DNA of 16,776 bases from Clostridiales bacterium. Its GTDB lineage: Bacteria > Bacillota > Clostridia > Christensenellales > Aristaeellaceae. Every line of letters starts with the position of its first letter. Position 1 is the first letter of the stretch. A model generated the notes under the pieces. It was not told the DNA's origin. It saw nothing but the letters and a program-made list of their open reading frames with translations, and made no database searches. The position numbers and the translations under genes were made by a program. This document shows positions 14,944-16,776 of this stretch, one piece after another. The stretch lies in NCBI GenBank assembly GCA_019420065.1, contig JAHZHX010000038.1, positions 4,350 through 21,125 on the forward strand. The letters are read 5' to 3'.

Positions 14944-15579
14944 ATGGAGATAAACTTCTTGATAAATCCAACGGCAGATAATACGATTTGGGTAGAAATT
15001 GGTTTGGTAGCTTTCGGCGCTGTGCTTGGTTTTCTATTGAGCATTCTTACAACAATGGTAACCAAAGCTATGGATAAGCGCGGAAAACTTCAATTCTACT
15101 ATAGACTGATTAGGCCAAATGAGCCTCTTTCATTTTCTAAGAACGGCTTTATAATAGTGTGGTTCGAATTTCTGAACACATCAAATACCACCCATGTCAT
15201 TCGTGATGTATGCCTTTATCTTTATAAGAATAACAAAAAAGTTGAACGATCGCTACAGATACAGCGTGCTGAGACAGAAAAAGAGCGCGGAGGTGAGATT
15301 GTCAAGGAAACTATTCATCAATATGGTGGGGAGAAAAATTCCTATTCTTTTGTTCTCCCTCCTATAAACATTCAAAAGCAAGAATGTAGCTACATATGTC
15401 TTGCTGTATCTCAAGAAAAAGAGCAGGCATCCTTTGATGAAATTCGCGTGGGCTACTATGACGAAAAAAACTCGTTTTGGGAAGCACCTCTTTGTGAGTT
15501 TCCAGACGGATGTCGTTGTAAAGAACTTGAGTATTCTCAAGAACAGAAGCTGCTGATTTTTAAAAAAAGCGATAAGTAA
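14944..15579 (+). CDS. One-helix membrane protein linked to the restriction-modification gene, unknown family
   Basis: A 211-residue protein that I do not recognise. Residues about 16-39 form one strong membrane helix (WVEIGLVAFGAVLGFLLSIL). KAMDKRGK follows, so by the positive-inside rule the remaining 165 residues are cytoplasmic. That part reads as alternating beta strands (FIIVWFEFLNTS, VIRDVCLYLYKN, SYSFVLPPINI, SYICLAVSQ, FDEIRVGYYDE) and suggests a beta-sandwich. No catalytic motif is evident. The start follows AAAGGAG by 5 bases and lies 10 bases after the restriction-modification stop codon, so the genes share a transcript. Sampled stretches have about 30-43 % GC, well below the chromosome, which points to horizontal acquisition. 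A membrane-anchored accessory or effector of the defence cassette is an inference only. Confidence 0.8.
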   Translation: MEINFLINPTADNTIWVEIGLVAFGAVLGFLLSILTTMVTKAMDKRGKLQFYYRLIRPNEPLSFSKNGFIIVWFEFLNTSNTTHVIRDVCLYLYKNNKKVERSLQIQRAETEKERGGEIVKETIHQYGGEKNSYSFVLPPINIQKQECSYICLAVSQEKEQASFDEIRVGYYDEKNSFWEAPLCEFPDGCRCKELEYSQEQKLLIFKKSDK

Positions 15580-15628
15580 AACTAAGTACTGCAAATGACA
15601 TAAAAGTATATCGCACAACACTGGACGC

Positions 15629-15648
15629 TGAAAAATGGTCATTTTTCA
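15629..15648 (+). repeat. AT-rich inverted repeat after the defence cassette
   Basis: TGAAAAATG and CATTTTTCA form a perfect 9-bp inverted repeat around a 2-base centre. It lies 50 bp after the last gene of the cassette and 10 bp before the leuS promoter. It could be a weak bidirectional terminator or a protein site; the stem is AT-rich. Confidence 0.4.
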
Positions 15649-15657
15649 AACTAACCC

Positions 15658-15686
15658 TTTACAAACGCCCCTTTTTCCCGTATAAT
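15658..15686 (+). promoter_or_regulatory. Promoter of the leuS leader
   Basis: TTTACA (15658-15663), exactly 17 bp, then TATAAT (15681-15686). The transcription start is expected near 15693, immediately before the T-box stem I. This is among the strongest promoters in the window. Confidence 0.9.
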
Positions 15687-15692
15687 AAACCC

Positions 15693-15937
15693 GTTATACG
15701 GCAATGACGGAGAACGCTTTTCCTCCGCGCGCGCAGAGAGCCGCCCGCATGGTGCAAGGGCGGAGGCGCTGGGAAAGGCCGCTCGCTCCCAAGCCTGCGG
15801 ATTGAACGGCCCCTGGCCCAATAGACCGCACGGGCGCGCCCGCTACAGCGCTTCAAGCGGCGGCATATTATTGCCGCAAGCAAAGTGGTACCGCGAAACA
15901 GCCGTTTCGTCTTTGTAAAAGACGAAACGGTTTATTT
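15693..15937 (+). promoter_or_regulatory. T-box leader (tRNA-Leu sensing) of leuS
   Basis: The gene-free stretch 15580-15955 is explained mainly by this T-box riboswitch. The T-box core TGGTACCGCG is at 15886-15895. Its UGGU would pair with a tRNA ending ACCA, fitting the A discriminator of tRNA-Leu. Stem I: the distal arm CCGCCC/GGGCGG (15741-15746/15758-15763) with the usual AGAGAG bulge, GCGC/GCGC beneath it, CUUUUCC/GGGAAAG (15717-15723/15771-15777), then GGAG/CUCC (15709-15712/15786-15789). That leaves CUC at 15782-15784 as the probable specifier, a leucine codon. A stem III candidate is GCGGCA/TGCCGC (15860-15865/15872-15877). Uncharged tRNA-Leu should stabilise the antiterminator and switch leuS on. 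The stem II region between about 15800 and 15850 was not resolved. Confidence 0.92.
15902..15937 (+). terminator. T-box-controlled terminator
   Basis: A 13-bp perfect stem, CCGTTTCGTCTTT (15902-15914) with its complement at 15918-15930 and a 3-base loop, followed by TTTATTT. It starts 7 bases after the T-box core, as expected for the terminator that competes with the antiterminator. Confidence 0.93.
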
Positions 15938-15955
15938 GATGTGAGGAGGCTTTCC

Positions 15956-16776
15956 ATGCGCGAGATTCCCATCTACGACCCGGCGAAAATCGAGAAAAAA
16001 TGGCAAAAAATCTGGGCGGACAACAAGGCGTTCGCCGCCTCAAACGATTACACCAAGCCCAAATATTATACCCTGATCGAGTTCCCCTACCCCTCCGGAC
16101 AGGGCCTGCACGTCGGCCATCCCCGCCCCTACACGGCGCTGGACATCGTGGCGCGCAAAAAGCGCATGCAGGGCTACAACGTGCTGCACCCCATCGGCTG
16201 GGACGCTTTCGGCCTGCCCACCGAAAACTTTGCCATCAAAAACCATGTGCATCCGGCTGAAGTGACCCAAAAGAACATCCGGCATTTCCGCGATCAGCTG
16301 CAAATGCTGGGCTTCTCCTTCGACTATGACCGTGAGGTGAATACCACTGATCCCAACTATTACAAATGGACGCAGTGGATTTTCCTGCAAATGTTCAAGC
16401 ACGGCCTGGCCTACAAGAGCAACATGCCCGTCAACTGGTGCACGGGCTGCAAGTGCGTGCTGGCCAACGAGGAGGTTGTGGACGGCGTGTGCGAGCGCTG
16501 CGGCAGCCCCGTGGTGCACAAGCAGCAGAGCCAGTGGATGCTGAAGATCACCGCCTACGCCCAGAAGCTCCTGGACGGCCTGGACGACGTGGACTTCATC
16601 GACCGCGTCAAGCTCTCCCAGCGCAACTGGATCGGCCGCAGCGAGGGCGCGGAAATCGACTTCGCCCTGGAGAGCGTGGAGGACAAGCTGCGCGTGTTCA
16701 CCACCCGCGCCGATACCCTCTTTGGCGCGACCTACATGGTGCTCTCGCCCGAGCATCCCTATATCGAAAAGTACAG
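15956..16776 (+). CDS. leuS: Leucyl-tRNA synthetase (3' partial)
   Basis: The first 273 codons of a class I aminoacyl-tRNA synthetase charging tRNA-Leu; the frame is open to the window end. Seen: YDPAKIEKKWQKIWADNKAF at the N-terminus, FPYPSGQGLHVGHPRPYTALD with the HIGH-type HVGH motif, HPIGWDAFGLPTENFAI, and NWCTGCKCVLANEEVVDG with CERCG, a four-cysteine zinc ribbon. Then SQWMLKIT and the start of the editing domain with TTRADTLFGATYMVLSPEHP (most relatives have TTRPDT). The KMSKS motif, most of the editing domain and the anticodon-binding domain lie beyond the window. The start at 15956 follows GAGGAGG by 6 bases. Expression is controlled by the T-box leader in front. Confidence 0.97.
   Translation, partial: MREIPIYDPAKIEKKWQKIWADNKAFAASNDYTKPKYYTLIEFPYPSGQGLHVGHPRPYTALDIVARKKRMQGYNVLHPIGWDAFGLPTENFAIKNHVHPAEVTQKNIRHFRDQLQMLGFSFDYDREVNTTDPNYYKWTQWIFLQMFKHGLAYKSNMPVNWCTGCKCVLANEEVVDGVCERCGSPVVHKQQSQWMLKITAYAQKLLDGLDDVDFIDRVKLSQRNWIGRSEGAEIDFALESVEDKLRVFTTRADTLFGATYMVLSPEHPYIEKY

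Noticed and set aside
12129..15579. A BREX or DISARM locus built around the methyltransferase
   Set aside because: No helicase, ATPase, phosphatase, protease or phospholipase-D-like gene is present. The enzyme carries its own nuclease motif and fits a stand-alone MmeI-type protein.

Overview
This window looks like a chromosomal segment of a moderately GC-rich (about 57-60 %) Gram-positive bacterium of the Firmicutes, most likely a Clostridia-type anaerobe. The grounds are the SepF-DivIVA pair, a T-box leader on leuS, a DUF975 protein, strong AGGAGG-type ribosome binding sites and sigma-A-like promoters. The genus cannot be fixed from the sequence.

Layout. 1-2254 (+): the end of a sepF-like gene with long Gln/Pro/Tyr-rich tails, divIVA, a hairpin, an MscS-type channel and a strong terminator. 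2253-4620 (-): a glycerophosphodiesterase with its own promoter, preceded by lysA with an extended -10 promoter. 4621-12027 (-): eight tightly packed genes that look like one operon. In transcription order they are a DUF368/PopT-type undecaprenyl-phosphate transporter, the GTPase obgE, two tandem paralogous alpha/beta hydrolases, an amidohydrolase, a DUF975 membrane protein, pyruvate kinase and a 90-residue membrane protein, followed by a terminator. 12028-15650 (+): an accessory defence cassette made of a single-chain MmeI-like restriction-modification enzyme and a co-transcribed one-helix membrane protein. 15658-16776 (+): a T-box-regulated leuS that runs off the window.

How the genes fit together. 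The left end serves division-site and polar cell-envelope organisation plus osmotic protection. lysA supplies lysine, and its substrate meso-diaminopimelate is a peptidoglycan precursor. The popT-obgE-pyk operon mixes lipid-carrier recycling, ribosome assembly, esterase/amidohydrolase catabolism and the last step of glycolysis; no single pathway explains it. leuS is controlled by charging of tRNA-Leu, with a probable CUC specifier codon.

Most unusual points. The restriction-modification gene is a mosaic: its predicted target recognition domain (about 13975-14625) is about 43 % GC inside an enzyme that is otherwise about 57-60 %, as expected for a swapped specificity cassette. The membrane protein gene directly behind it is also AT-rich (roughly 37 % over the stretches I counted) and matches no family I recognise. 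These two genes are the best candidates for something undescribed.
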